Part shown: positions 16,633-25,462 of the stretch, piece by piece
How the letters are laid out: each line of letters begins with the position of its first letter
How positions within the stretch are numbered: position 1 is the stretch's first letter
From: Alphaproteobacteria bacterium
GTDB taxonomy: Bacteria; Pseudomonadota; Alphaproteobacteria; Rhodobacterales; Rhodobacteraceae
NCBI GenBank assembly: GCA_030425185.1
Contig: JAUIAU010000012.1
Location: 1 to 64,000 of the forward strand
Direction: 5' to 3'
DNA: 64,000 nucleotides
Translations under genes and position numbers: made by a program
Notes under the pieces: model-generated
What the model was told of the DNA's origin: nothing
Database searches by the model: none
The model's input: the letters and a program-made list of their open reading frames with translations, nothing else

Positions 16633-17585
16633 CAGCCGCGCCACGTCGCCCCCGGCGCGTCGTCGGTCCCGACGACGTGGTAGAGCGCCGCCTCGCCGCT
16701 CATCGAGGGGACCGCGCAATGGTCGAGGTCCGCGGGAACCAGCGCGGTATCGCCGGGCGCGAGGATGGTCTCGCCGCCATCCCAGGTCAGCCGCCAGTGC
16801 CCGCGCACCGGCATCAGCACGGAGGCGCGGTCATGGCGGTGCATCTCGGCGCTGGCCGAGGCACGGGTGACGAAGCCGACCTCGAAGCCAGGCCGGTCGC
16901 GCAGCACGCCCTCCGCCCCGATCACCTTGGCGGGCGCGCGGTCCGCCAGCGCGACGAGGTCCCAGTAGCGCGCGACATGGTGCGGGATCACCTCGGCCGT
17001 GGTCGGCTCGGGGAACTGCGCCAGCTCGGCCTCGGTCAGGAGCGGCATGGGGGCGACGCCTTCCGGCAGGGTCTGGCCCTTCTTGCTGTCGTAGAGCTTG
17101 CCCTGTTCGGACAGCACCAGCCCGTGCGCCCGGGCATCCTCGATCACCTGCGGCGCCCAGATCACGCCGCCGCCGGCGTCGTCACCACCGAGGATCGCCA
17201 TGATCATCCCGTAATCGGTGCCGATGTTCTCGAAGCCCCGGAAGATGCCGGTGGGGATGTTGAAGATATCGCCCTCCTCCAGCACCACCTCGCCCGCCGT
17301 GCCCCAGCGCCCCCAGAAGAAGCGCCAGCGCCCCTTGAGGACGAAGAACACCTCCGCCGTGCGGTGCGAGTGCAGCGAGTTCCGGCATTTCGGCGGCTGG
17401 CCCGCCGCGCCGATGTTGAAGCCGATGGCGTCCGTGATGTGGACGTGCTGGTCGGCCGCCTCGGAGACGCCGCCCCCGATGATGGTGAAGTTTTCCTTCT
17501 GGTCCGAGCCCGGCGTGTGGGCATCGATGAAGGCGGTCCGGCACGGCATCAGTTCACCGTAACGGACGATCTGCGGGGCGGTCAT
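16632..17585 (-). CDS. Bicupin protein (gentisate-dioxygenase-like fold)
   Basis: 317-residue protein with two cupin domains. The first (about 60-140) contains SLHSHRTAEVFFVLKG and EEGDIFNIPTG. The second (about 235-310) contains EMHRHDRASVLMPVRGHWRL and LAPGDTALVPADLDH. Both keep His residues that could hold a metal. Overall layout recalls gentisate 1,2-dioxygenase and related bicupins, but the match is too loose to assign ring cleavage. It overlaps both neighbours (TGATG downstream, ATGA upstream). It may be a dioxygenase, an isomerase or a ligand-binding protein of the pathway. Confidence 0.78.
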   Translation of the reverse strand: MTAPQIVRYGELMPCRTAFIDAHTPGSDQKENFTIIGGGVSEAADQHVHITDAIGFNIGAAGQPPKCRNSLHSHRTAEVFFVLKGRWRFFWGRWGTAGEVVLEEGDIFNIPTGIFRGFENIGTDYGMIMAILGGDDAGGGVIWAPQVIEDARAHGLVLSEQGKLYDSKKGQTLPEGVAPMPLLTEAELAQFPEPTTAEVIPHHVARYWDLVALADRAPAKVIGAEGVLRDRPGFEVGFVTRASASAEMHRHDRASVLMPVRGHWRLTWDGGETILAPGDTALVPADLDHCAVPSMSGEAALYHVVGTDDAPGATWRG

Positions 17586-18571
17586 AGGTCACCTGTGTGG
17601 AGAAGGATCTGCTTCCAGATCGCGGTTTCGTCGAAAACGACCCATTCGCGGCGCAGGCGCGGCGGCGCGGCCCCGAGCGTGCCGAACTCGGCATGGCTGA
17701 GGCCGAGGACATAGACCTCGGCACCGGTCGGCCGCCCGAAGACGCCCCAGCCGTCGTGGCGGCCATGCAGCGACCAGCGCAGCGCGGCACGCGGTGGCAG
17801 GGTCGGGTCCTCGCGCCCGATGACGTGATGGACGGTGAAGGTGGCCGAGGGGAACGCGGCGCGCAGGCCCATCCAGAACCGGTCCGCATCGCCCCAGCCG
17901 AAGCCGGTCACGCCGCCGGGATGTTCAAGCTGCGCGGCGCGGTCGTACTCGGCCGGGACCGCCGCCATGTCCGCCGCCATCAGCCGGGTCAGCAGGTCGG
18001 CGTAACGCGCGCCCCAGGGGTTGTCGTTGCCACGCCCGGCATAGGGGCCGGGCCGGTCGGTGGCGGGGCTGAGCGGGCGGACGCAGGCCTCGGGTCCGCC
18101 CTCGCGCGCGATCAGGTCGCGGGCATACTGGGCGGGCTCCCAGCCCATCTGGCGCACGATGGCCCCCTGGTCGCGGATCAGCCATTCGTCGTCGATGGCG
18201 TTGTCCTTGGCATGGCAGTCCGCGATGATTCGGTAGCGCAGGCTGCGCCCGGTGGCGTTGCCGTAGACCCCGTCGCCGAGGTGCGTCGCGGTCGAGATGA
18301 TCCGGTGCGAGGACAGCATCCCCTCCTCCGGCGTGCCGGACCAGATCACGTCCTCGCCCAGAAGCTGGCGGTCCGGGAACTCGGCGAGGGTCGCCATCGT
18401 CGCGGCGATGACGCCCTGGTTGCCGACCACCACCGAGGCGGGCGACCGCACCACGATCTCGGGCGCGTAGTAGCGGTGCAGGGTCGCGATGCCGCGATCC
18501 TCCCAGATTTCCTTTGTGATCCCGAGAATGTAGTCGGGAAAGTCTGCGAACTTCGGATCGAAGCCCTTCAT
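17582..18571 (-). CDS. SnoaL-like two-domain protein (copy 1 of 3)
   Basis: 329-residue protein with two tandem SnoaL/NTF2-like alpha+beta-barrel halves, the second beginning near residue 190 (YADLLTRLMAADMAAVPAEY). SnoaL folds bind hydrophobic cyclic ligands and perform cyclisation, isomerisation or hydrolysis, usually without cofactor. Two more proteins of the same size and layout lie in this locus (20354-21391, 27383-28384). I chose the ATG at 18571, which overlaps the LacI-gene stop (ATGA). Exact activity is unknown. Confidence 0.75.
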   Translation of the reverse strand: MKGFDPKFADFPDYILGITKEIWEDRGIATLHRYYAPEIVVRSPASVVVGNQGVIAATMATLAEFPDRQLLGEDVIWSGTPEEGMLSSHRIISTATHLGDGVYGNATGRSLRYRIIADCHAKDNAIDDEWLIRDQGAIVRQMGWEPAQYARDLIAREGGPEACVRPLSPATDRPGPYAGRGNDNPWGARYADLLTRLMAADMAAVPAEYDRAAQLEHPGGVTGFGWGDADRFWMGLRAAFPSATFTVHHVIGREDPTLPPRAALRWSLHGRHDGWGVFGRPTGAEVYVLGLSHAEFGTLGAAPPRLRREWVVFDETAIWKQILLHTGDL

Positions 18572-19587
18572 GGCTGGAACCCCTTGGGACGGCGTGCAGA
18601 GCCGCGCAGGACGAGCGGCCCGGGAATGCGGATGTGGCGGGCCTCCGGCTCGCCGGCGATGCGGGACAGGAGGGCCTCGACGGTCGCGCTGACCATCCGG
18701 TTGACCGGCTGGCGGATCGTGGTCAGGTCGTAGACCGGCCAGGCGGCAATCGGCACGTCGTCGTAGCCCACCACCGACACGTCCTCGGGCACCCGCAGGC
18801 CCAGCTCGAAGCGCAGGACGTCCATCACGGCGAAGGCCATGTGGTCGTTGCCGACGAAGACGGCGTCGGGGCGGTCTGGCGTGCCGAACATCTCGCGGGC
18901 GACCGTGGCGGCGGTGTCGCGGTTGTACATGCCGTCGACCTCGGCAACAGGCGTCCGGCCCTGCGCGGCCAGCCCCTCGCGGAAGCCGCGCGCCCGGTCG
19001 CGCCCGGTCGAGGACCCCTGCCAGCCCGCGATATGGGCGATGCGGTGATGTCCGCCCGCGATCAGGAACTGGGCGACCGCCCGTCCGCCCGCGATATTGT
19101 CCGAGGTGACCTCGGACAGGCGCGGATCGTCCTGGCCCCGGTTGAACATGACGACCGGGATGCCCGAGGCTTCGCAGAGGTTGGTCAGTTCGTTGGTCAT
19201 CGCGACCGAGGCCGTGACGATGGCGTCCACCCGGTAGTCGAGCAGCTCGCGCATGACCTGCGCCACCCCCTCGGTCGAGTTCTCGGCCATGAAGACGAGG
19301 ATGTGATAGCCCTCGGCCTGTAGCGCGCGGCTGAGGCGCTCCAGCGCGACCGGGTAGAACTGGTTGTCGAGATAGGCCACCACCAGCCCGATGATCCCGC
19401 TCTTGCCGGTGATCATCGCGCGCGCGAGCGGGTCGGGACGGTAGCCGAGCTGCGTCGCCGCCTTCAGCACTTTCGCCTTGGTCGCCGCCGAGGCCGAAGC
19501 ACCCGGCGTGAACACCCGGCTGACCGCCGACTGGCTGACCCCGGCGAGGCGGGCCACGTCCATCGAGGTGACCTTGCCCTCGCCCAT
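18568..19587 (-). CDS. LacI-family transcriptional regulator
   Basis: 339-residue LacI/GalR-type regulator: an N-terminal HTH (DVARLAGVSQSAVSRVF, about 10-26) and a periplasmic-binding-protein-like effector domain (IIGLVVAYLDNQFYP onward, DAVFVGNDHMAF, VVGYDDVP). The gene sits in the middle of the catabolic operon, overlapping both neighbours (ATGA and TGATG), so it is probably autoregulated with the pathway. Its likely operators are TTGC-rich dyads in the 271-bp divergent region 23889-24159. The effector is probably the imported substrate or its first product. Confidence 0.9.
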   Translation of the reverse strand: MGEGKVTSMDVARLAGVSQSAVSRVFTPGASASAATKAKVLKAATQLGYRPDPLARAMITGKSGIIGLVVAYLDNQFYPVALERLSRALQAEGYHILVFMAENSTEGVAQVMRELLDYRVDAIVTASVAMTNELTNLCEASGIPVVMFNRGQDDPRLSEVTSDNIAGGRAVAQFLIAGGHHRIAHIAGWQGSSTGRDRARGFREGLAAQGRTPVAEVDGMYNRDTAATVAREMFGTPDRPDAVFVGNDHMAFAVMDVLRFELGLRVPEDVSVVGYDDVPIAAWPVYDLTTIRQPVNRMVSATVEALLSRIAGEPEARHIRIPGPLVLRGSARRPKGFQP

Positions 19588-20357
19588 CAGTCCGCCGTCC
19601 AGCCGCCGTCGACGAGCAGCGCGGTGCCGGTGACCAGCGCCGAGGCATCGGTGGCGAGGAAGAGGCACGGCCCCATGATGTCCTCGAGCGTACCGACCCG
19701 GCCCAGCTTGATCTTGCTTTCGATCCAGGCGCGGCGGTCCGGGTTGGCGAAGGTCGCCTCGGTCAGCGGCGTGCGGATGAAGGTCGGGCAGAGCGTGTTG
19801 ACCCGGATGCCGTGCGGCCCCCACTCGATCGCCATCGACTTGGTCATGCCCTCGAGCGCGTGCTTGGTCGCGGCATAAACCGCCCGGTCGATCCCGCCGA
19901 CCACGCCCATCTGCGAGGACACGTTGATCAGGCTGCCGGGCTTTCCCGCGGCCACCAGTCCCTGCGCCACGGACCGGGTCAGGAAATAGGCGGCGCGCAC
20001 GTTGACGTCGAAGACCGCGTCATAGTCGCCGGTCTGAGTGTCCAGCGCCGGGCTATGCCGCGCGAGGCCCGCGGCATTCACCAGCACGTCGAACGGACCC
20101 TCGTCCGCGACCAGCGCGGCGGTCGCGTCGAGATCGGTGATGTCGCGTGCGCGCGCCGTCACCTGCGCCCCCTCGGCCGCCAGCGCGGCGCGCGCCTCCT
20201 CCAGCGGCCCGTCGCGGCGGGCCACCAGCGTGACGGCGGCCCCGGCCCGGGCGAGCGCGGTGGCGCAGGCCAGCCCGATCCCGGACGAGGCCCCGGTGAC
20301 AAGGGCGCGGCGGCCATCGAGCCGGAACGAGGGAGAGGCAGGCAGGGTCAGGGTCAT
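19587..20357 (-). CDS. Short-chain dehydrogenase/reductase
   Basis: 256-residue classical SDR. The cofactor loop is ALVTGASSGIGLACATAL, the structural motif is NAAG, the catalytic Tyr-Lys pair is in YAATKHAL, and the C-terminus is SALVTGTALLVDGGW. The pattern predicts NAD(P)-dependent oxidation of a secondary alcohol or reduction of a ketone. It is co-translated with LacI (one-base overlap) and with the second SnoaL-like gene upstream (ATGA, 20354-20357). Confidence 0.9.
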   Translation of the reverse strand: MTLTLPASPSFRLDGRRALVTGASSGIGLACATALARAGAAVTLVARRDGPLEEARAALAAEGAQVTARARDITDLDATAALVADEGPFDVLVNAAGLARHSPALDTQTGDYDAVFDVNVRAAYFLTRSVAQGLVAAGKPGSLINVSSQMGVVGGIDRAVYAATKHALEGMTKSMAIEWGPHGIRVNTLCPTFIRTPLTEATFANPDRRAWIESKIKLGRVGTLEDIMGPCLFLATDASALVTGTALLVDGGWTAD

Positions 20358-21391
20358 GGGGCAAGCGGGTCCGGCAGAGTGATCGGTCCGGTCGCGCGCG
20401 CCTTGTTGAACTCGCGCATCCGGCCCAGAACATCGACGCCCAACTGGGCATAGAGATCAAGCAGATCGACCAGCACCCAGTTCTCGCGGATCAGGCCGTT
20501 CTCCAGCCGCCAGAAGTCGAGGCTGCGCAGCAGCACCTCGCGGCCGACGGGCGGAATACCCATCCAGCCGTCCCCGGTCAGGGTCAGGCGCATGTTGGGC
20601 CAGCCGGTTTCGGCGACATAGGCACCCTGCGCGATCCAGTGGGACATCAGGTCGCCCAGAGCGTCGAGCTTGCGGTCCGGCATCCCGCGCAGGAAGGGGA
20701 TCTGGTGCCAGTGCCGGAAGCCGGCGATGCCGCGCCCGGTGCCGATCCCGGCCGGGCCGTACCAGTTGAAGCGCGGATGCCAGAACCGGTCCAGTTCCAT
20801 CACCGCCGGGTCGGGGTTGCCCGGGTAGCGGCAGAGCGCGGTCAGCATCCCGATCACGTGGTCGAGCGCCGCCTGCCCGTCGCCGGTGGCCGTCAGGCCG
20901 TCGCCCGAGGCGGGCGCGGGCGTCGCGAGGAACGCGCCCAGTTGCGGCGCCATCGGCCAGGCGCGGGCCTGCATCATCAGCTCGGGGATATCCCAGATCG
21001 CCTGCATCCCGGTCACGCGGCCGTCTTCGAGGCGGAAGAACTCGTGATAGCGCATGTGGGCCAGGTGCCCGGTCGGCGGGATGCCGAGGAAAGGCGCGAG
21101 GAACGTGCCCATGTAGCAGCCCATTGCTGCCACCCAGTCCTGCCCCTCGGGCGTGGTCCCGGCCAGCAGGATCATGTCCCGCCTCTCAAGGTCGGGCATC
21201 GCCGCCGCGAGGGGGGCGAAGCAGGTGTCGACGAAGGCCGCCCCGGTCAGGTCGCCGAACGGGTGGCAGAGGTGCAGCACCGCGTCGGGTGCCACCAAAT
21301 CGTCCCATGCCGCGCGCACGGTCGCGGTGTCGTAATCCGCCGCAGCGGCGCGGAACCGCGCCAGCCGGGCCTTCAGCGCGTCGGGGGTCAT
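20354..21391 (-). CDS. SnoaL-like two-domain protein (copy 2 of 3)
   Basis: 345-residue protein with tandem SnoaL/NTF2-like halves. The first half has HPFGDLTGAAFVDTCFAPL and the second has DRFWHPRFNWYGPAGIGTG. It ends with the family's DLYAQLGVDVLGRM-type segment, shared with copy 3 (TQGLDVLGRMQG). Soluble, with no signal. It follows the histidinol-dehydrogenase-like gene by 24 bp. Presence of diverged copies in one locus suggests either successive steps on one scaffold or subunits of one complex. Confidence 0.76.
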   Translation of the reverse strand: MTPDALKARLARFRAAAADYDTATVRAAWDDLVAPDAVLHLCHPFGDLTGAAFVDTCFAPLAAAMPDLERRDMILLAGTTPEGQDWVAAMGCYMGTFLAPFLGIPPTGHLAHMRYHEFFRLEDGRVTGMQAIWDIPELMMQARAWPMAPQLGAFLATPAPASGDGLTATGDGQAALDHVIGMLTALCRYPGNPDPAVMELDRFWHPRFNWYGPAGIGTGRGIAGFRHWHQIPFLRGMPDRKLDALGDLMSHWIAQGAYVAETGWPNMRLTLTGDGWMGIPPVGREVLLRSLDFWRLENGLIRENWVLVDLLDLYAQLGVDVLGRMREFNKARATGPITLPDPLAP

Positions 21392-21415
21392 TCGTCGTCT
21401 CCGCGTCCTGAGGGC

Positions 21416-22723
21416 TTATTCCGCCGCGACGCCATAGGGCACGTTGCGCCCGCCGTAGCGCCGGACCCGGATGTTGCACTGCTCGGCATGGCCGACGAAG
21501 CCCTCCAGCATGCAGAGCCGCGAGCCGTATTCGCCCACCAGCGCCGCCGCCGCGTCGGTGGTGACGCGCTGGTAGCTGTGGGTCTTGAGGAACTTGCCCA
21601 CCCAGAGCCCGCCGGTATAGCGCCCGGCCTTCTTCGTCGGCAGGGTGTGGTTGGTCCCGATCACCTTGTCGCCGTTCGCCACGTTGGTGCGGGGTCCGAG
21701 GAACAGCGCGCCGTAGCTGTGCATGTGCTCGAGGTACCAGTCGTCGCGGTCGGTCATCACCTGCACGTGCTCGTAGGCCATGTCGTTGGCGACCTGCAGC
21801 ATCTCGTCATGGTCGGCGCAGAGGATCACGTCGCCGTAGTCCGCCCAGGACACCCTTGCCGTCTCGGCGGTGGGCAGGATCGCCAGCAGCCGGTCGATCT
21901 CAGCCAGCGTCGCCTCGGCGAGGCGGCGCGAATTGGTGATCAGGCAGGCAGGCGAGTTGTAGCCGTGCTCGGCCTGCCCCAGCAGGTCGGTGGCGCAAAG
22001 CTCGGCGTCCACCGTCTCGTCGGCGATCACCATGGTCTCGGTCGGCCCGGCGAAAAGGTCGATGCCGACCCGCCCGTAAAGCTGGCGCTTGGCCTCTGCC
22101 ACGAAGGCGTTGCCCGGGCCGACCAGCATGTGGACCGGGTCGAGGGTCTCGGTCCCGAGCGCCATCGCGCCGACGGCCTGGATCCCGCCGAGGCAGAGGA
22201 TCTCGTGCGCCCCGCCCAGGTGCATCGCGGCAACGATCGCCGGGTGCGGCGCCCCGTTGACCGGCGGGGCCGAGGCGACGATGCGCGGCACGCCCGCGAC
22301 GGTCGCGGTCAGCACCGACATGTGGGCCGAGGCGACCATCGGGAACTTGCCGCCCGGCACGTAGCAGCCGACCGACTGCACAGGGATGTTGCGGTGCCCG
22401 AGGATCACGCCCGGCAGGGTCTCGACCTCGACATCCGTCATCGAGGCGCGCTGCGCCTCGGCAAACCGCCGGATCTGGTCCTGCGCGAAGCGGATGTCCT
22501 CCATGTCGCGGGCGCTGACCTTCTGCATCGCCGCCTCGATCTCGGAGGGCGTCAGGCGAAAGGCCTCGGGCGTGTAGCGGTCGAACTTCTCCGACAGTTC
22601 GCGGACCGCGACGTCGCCCCGCGTCTCGATATCCTTCAGGATCGCCTCGACCGTGGCGCGCACCTTCGCGTCGTCCTCGGCCCGGTCCGCTTCGGGTTTG
22701 CCCCGCTTGAGATACTCGGCCAT
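21416..22723 (-). CDS. Histidinol-dehydrogenase-family enzyme (HpsN-like), catabolic paralogue
   Basis: 435-residue NAD-dependent dehydrogenase of the HisD fold. The zinc and catalytic residues of HisD are all present: Gln250 and His253 ([11 protein letters not shown]), Asp352, His359 (GTNHTLPT), the Glu318-His319 pair (AYEHV) and a C-terminal His (GFVGHAEQ). HisD-type enzymes oxidise a primary alcohol to a carboxylate in two steps. Lack of other histidine genes and the catabolic setting mark it as a paralogue, resembling sulfopropanediol 3-dehydrogenase HpsN. No sulfolactate lyase genes are nearby, so a sulfonate substrate is not supported. A strong AGGAGGAG site fixes the start. Confidence 0.85.
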   Translation of the reverse strand: MAEYLKRGKPEADRAEDDAKVRATVEAILKDIETRGDVAVRELSEKFDRYTPEAFRLTPSEIEAAMQKVSARDMEDIRFAQDQIRRFAEAQRASMTDVEVETLPGVILGHRNIPVQSVGCYVPGGKFPMVASAHMSVLTATVAGVPRIVASAPPVNGAPHPAIVAAMHLGGAHEILCLGGIQAVGAMALGTETLDPVHMLVGPGNAFVAEAKRQLYGRVGIDLFAGPTETMVIADETVDAELCATDLLGQAEHGYNSPACLITNSRRLAEATLAEIDRLLAILPTAETARVSWADYGDVILCADHDEMLQVANDMAYEHVQVMTDRDDWYLEHMHSYGALFLGPRTNVANGDKVIGTNHTLPTKKAGRYTGGLWVGKFLKTHSYQRVTTDAAAALVGEYGSRLCMLEGFVGHAEQCNIRVRRYGGRNVPYGVAAE

Positions 22724-22832
22724 GTGTCTCCTCCTGCCGGGCGGACGGGCGGGGGTGGGTGCCCCGCGGGCCTCCGGCTGTTGCCTGTCTGGGTCGGTGG
22801 GGCGGCGGCAGCGCCGCGAGAAACGGGGATGC

Positions 22833-23888
22833 TCAGCTGTCGAGGCGCGCGCCGCTCCCGCTGTCGAAGAGGTGGCAGATCCCTGCCGGCACGGCGGCCG
22901 CGAAGGGGTCGCCGATCTCGGCCCGGAAATCCTTGGGCGCCTTGACCGACACCAGCGCGCCTCCGGCGCGGACGGTGACCATCGTGGCATCGCCCAGCAG
23001 TTCGAGCGAGTAGATCGGGGCGGATATCTCGTGGCGGTCGCCGGTGCCCGGGGTGGCGTCCTCGGCCCGGAAGCCCAGCGTCACGCGCCCGGAATGGCCG
23101 GCGGGCAGGCCCGAGATCGTCACGTTCGGCCCGGTGAAGGTGCCGTCCCTGAGGTCGCCCTCCATCAGGTTCATGGCGGGGCTGCCGATGAAGCCCGCGA
23201 CGAAGGTGTTCGCGGGCCGGTCGTAGATGTCGGTCGGCGTGCCGACCTGCTGCACGACGCCCTTGTTCATCACCACGACGCGGTCGGCGAGCGTCATCGC
23301 CTCGATCTGGTCGTGGGTGACGTATACCGTGGTGACCTGCAACTCGTGGCTCAGGTTCTTGATCTGCGCGCGGGTCGAGACCCGCAGCTTGGCGTCGAGG
23401 TTCGACAGCGGCTCGTCCATCAGGAACACGTTTGGCTGCCGCACGATGGCGCGGGCCAGCGCCACGCGCTGGCGCTGGCCGCCGGACAGTTCGGCCGGGC
23501 GGCGGTGCAGGAAGTCGGTCAGCTCCACCATCTCGGCGGCGCGCATCACGCGATCCTTGTGCTCGGTCTCGGGAATGCCGCGGACCTTGAGCGGGAAGCG
23601 GATGTTCTCGTAGACGTTCATGTTCGGGTAGAGCGCGTAGGACTGGAACACCATCGCGATGTCCCGGTCCTTCGGGTCAAGGTCGTTGACCCGCTTGCCG
23701 TCGAAGAGGATGTCTCCCTCGGTGACATCCTCGAGCCCGGCGATCATCCGCATCGTCGTGGTCTTGCCGCAGCCCGATGGGCCGAGCAGCACCAGGAACT
23801 CGCGATCCGCGATGGTCAGGTCGAACTCGTGAACGCCGACGAAGGAGCCCCAGCGCTTCGAGATATTGGCCAGCCGGACCTCTGCCAT
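22833..23888 (-). CDS. ABC transporter ATP-binding protein, MalK/UgpC type
   Basis: 351-residue ATPase of the CUT1 carbohydrate-importer class. Walker A is GPSGCGKTT, the signature is LSGGQRQRV, Walker B is [16 protein letters not shown], and the C-terminal regulatory OB-fold domain (about 240-351) is present. It energises the two permeases encoded on the opposite strand at 25463-27375. It is the first gene of the minus-strand operon; the importer is thus split between two divergent transcripts. Confidence 0.92.
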   Translation of the reverse strand: MAEVRLANISKRWGSFVGVHEFDLTIADREFLVLLGPSGCGKTTTMRMIAGLEDVTEGDILFDGKRVNDLDPKDRDIAMVFQSYALYPNMNVYENIRFPLKVRGIPETEHKDRVMRAAEMVELTDFLHRRPAELSGGQRQRVALARAIVRQPNVFLMDEPLSNLDAKLRVSTRAQIKNLSHELQVTTVYVTHDQIEAMTLADRVVVMNKGVVQQVGTPTDIYDRPANTFVAGFIGSPAMNLMEGDLRDGTFTGPNVTISGLPAGHSGRVTLGFRAEDATPGTGDRHEISAPIYSLELLGDATMVTVRAGGALVSVKAPKDFRAEIGDPFAAAVPAGICHLFDSGSGARLDS

Positions 23889-24159
23889 GACCGCACCCCT
23901 GCATAAAATTGCATACGATTGCGCAAACTCTAGGCCCGAATCGATTTCAGCGGCAAGGACTATTTCTGCAATGGATTTGCGACAAGCTGCAAACTCGATG
24001 CTTGCATTATGACAAGCGCAAGTCATGCTGTTGCAGGCGTATGCATGGCCGCCCCGATTCGGGCGGCTGCCCGCGCCAACGGACGCGGCCGAGGCCGCAA
24101 ACGACATGACGCGCCCCCGCGCACCGGGGCGCAGACAAGGACCTGGGAGGGTCGTGGAC
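23889..24159. promoter_or_regulatory. Divergent control region with candidate LacI-type operators
   Basis: This 271-bp spacer separates the ATPase operon from the binding-protein operon. It holds several TTGC/GCAA dyads: TTGCGCAA (23919-23926), TTTGC-N8-GCAAA (23976-23993) and CTTGC-N12-GCAAG (24001-24022). It is visibly more AT-rich than its surroundings. TTGC...GCAA half-sites are common in LacI-family operators, and a LacI gene lies in the minus-strand operon, so joint repression of both operons is plausible. Promoter boxes cannot be fixed by eye. Confidence 0.5.
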
Positions 24160-25398
24160 ATGCAATTCTGGAAAACGACGGCAGCGGCTTCGGCGCTTGC
24201 CCTTCTGAGCGGGACGACCGCGATGGCAGCCTGCGGCATCGGCGCGGGCAACGTGACCATCCTCGGCAACGACTTCCCCGCCCTGCAGGCGGTGGTCGCC
24301 GGGGCGAAGGCCTGCGAGGGCGACGGCCTGACCGTGGAAGCCAACCTGACCACCGAGCATGACAAGCTGCAGGTCGCGGCGCTGACCGCCGACCCGGCGC
24401 AGTACTCGGTCAAGTTCGTCGCCACCAGCTCGATCGTGCCGCTGCTGCAGAACGACCTGATCCGCCCGCTCGACGAGCTGGTCGCCCAGTACGGCCAGGG
24501 CTTGAACCCGTCGCAGCTGATCAAGATCGACGGCAAGGTGATGGCGGTGGCGTTCATGTCGAACGCGCAGCACCTCTACTACCGGTCCGACATCCTCGCG
24601 CAGGCGGGCGTCGAGGCCCCGGCGACCTACGAGGACGTGCTGGCCGCCGCGCAGGCGATCAAGGACGCCGGGATCATGGAGCACCCGGTCGCACTGAACA
24701 CCATGACCGGCTGGAACCTGGCGGAAGAGTTCGTCAACATGCACCTCGGCATGGGCGGCAGCTTCTTTGAGCCGGGCACCGCGCAGCCCGCGATCAACAA
24801 CGAGACCGGCGTGAAGACGCTGGAAATGCTCAAGGCGCTCGTCGGCTACTCGAACCCCGACTACCTGACCTTCGACTCGAACGCGACCCAGGCGCTCTGG
24901 GAAGCGGGCGAGCTGGCGATGGCCACCATGTGGGGCTCGCGCGCGGGCGGCATCCTCGACGGCGAAGGCTCCACCGACGCGGTCGTCTCGGCGACCATGC
25001 TGGCCGGGGCCCCGACCGTCGGCGGCGGGGCGACCCCGGCGACCACCCTGTGGTGGGACGGCTTCGTGATCGCGAAGAACGTCTCGGACGAGGACGCGGC
25101 CGCCAGCTTCCAGGCGATGATGGCTGCCCTCTCGCCCGAGAACATCGCCGCGAACAACGACGCCGCCGTCTGGCTGGCCCCGGGCTACACCCCCGGCCCG
25201 GCAGCCGCGGGTGTGATCGCCTCGGCACGCGGCGGGGCACAGCCCTACCCGATGGCGCCGTCGATGGGCCTGATGCACACCGCACTGGGCAACAACATCA
25301 GCGAGTACCTGCAGGGCTCCGAGAGCGCCGAGCAGGCCCTCGCGGATGCCGAGGCGGCGTATGTCGCGGCGGCCAAGGAAGCCGGCTTCCTGAACTGA
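24160..25398 (+). CDS. ABC transporter substrate-binding protein (CUT1 sugar type)
   Basis: 412-residue periplasmic binding protein. A Sec signal peptide (MQFWKTTAAASALALLSG) ends at AMA-ACG. The mature protein starts VTILGNDFPALQAVVAGAKA and has the extended length and LWEAGELAMATMWGS pattern of type I sugar-family (MalE/UgpB-like) proteins. The ATG at 24160 has GGGAGGG eight bases upstream; a GTG at 24154 is less well spaced. It delivers substrate to the permeases encoded next. The ligand could be a sugar, polyol or a small polar aromatic; nothing here decides. Confidence 0.86.
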   Translation: MQFWKTTAAASALALLSGTTAMAACGIGAGNVTILGNDFPALQAVVAGAKACEGDGLTVEANLTTEHDKLQVAALTADPAQYSVKFVATSSIVPLLQNDLIRPLDELVAQYGQGLNPSQLIKIDGKVMAVAFMSNAQHLYYRSDILAQAGVEAPATYEDVLAAAQAIKDAGIMEHPVALNTMTGWNLAEEFVNMHLGMGGSFFEPGTAQPAINNETGVKTLEMLKALVGYSNPDYLTFDSNATQALWEAGELAMATMWGSRAGGILDGEGSTDAVVSATMLAGAPTVGGGATPATTLWWDGFVIAKNVSDEDAAASFQAMMAALSPENIAANNDAAVWLAPGYTPGPAAAGVIASARGGAQPYPMAPSMGLMHTALGNNISEYLQGSESAEQALADAEAAYVAAAKEAGFLN

Positions 25399-25406
25399 TC
25401 CTCCCC

Positions 25407-25432
25407 GCGGACGGCGCTTCGGTGCCGTCCGC
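25407..25432 (+). terminator. Intercistronic hairpin after the binding-protein gene
   Basis: GCGGACGGC / GCCGTCCGC stem of 9 bp with loop GCTTCGGT (contains a UUCG-like core), no T-tract. It probably attenuates or protects mRNA so that the binding protein is made in excess over the permeases, as is common in such operons. Confidence 0.6.
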
Positions 25433-25462
25433 CCCTGCCCCGCCAACCAAAGGCCGAGGCCG

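Noticed and set aside
16632-17585. Gentisate 1,2-dioxygenase
   Set aside because: Bicupin architecture fits, but metal-site spacing and neighbours (no maleylpyruvate isomerase or hydrolase) do not support a firm call.
21416-22723. Sulfonate (DHPS) degradation pathway based on an HpsN-like enzyme
   Set aside because: No sulfolactate sulfo-lyase, sulfite exporter or other sulfonate gene is nearby; the HisD-type family alone does not define the substrate.
22802-22817. GCGGCG-GCAG-CGCCGC hairpin between the ATPase gene and the HisD-like gene
   Set aside because: A six-base GC stem in such GC-rich DNA is expected by chance; not convincing as a terminator or attenuator.
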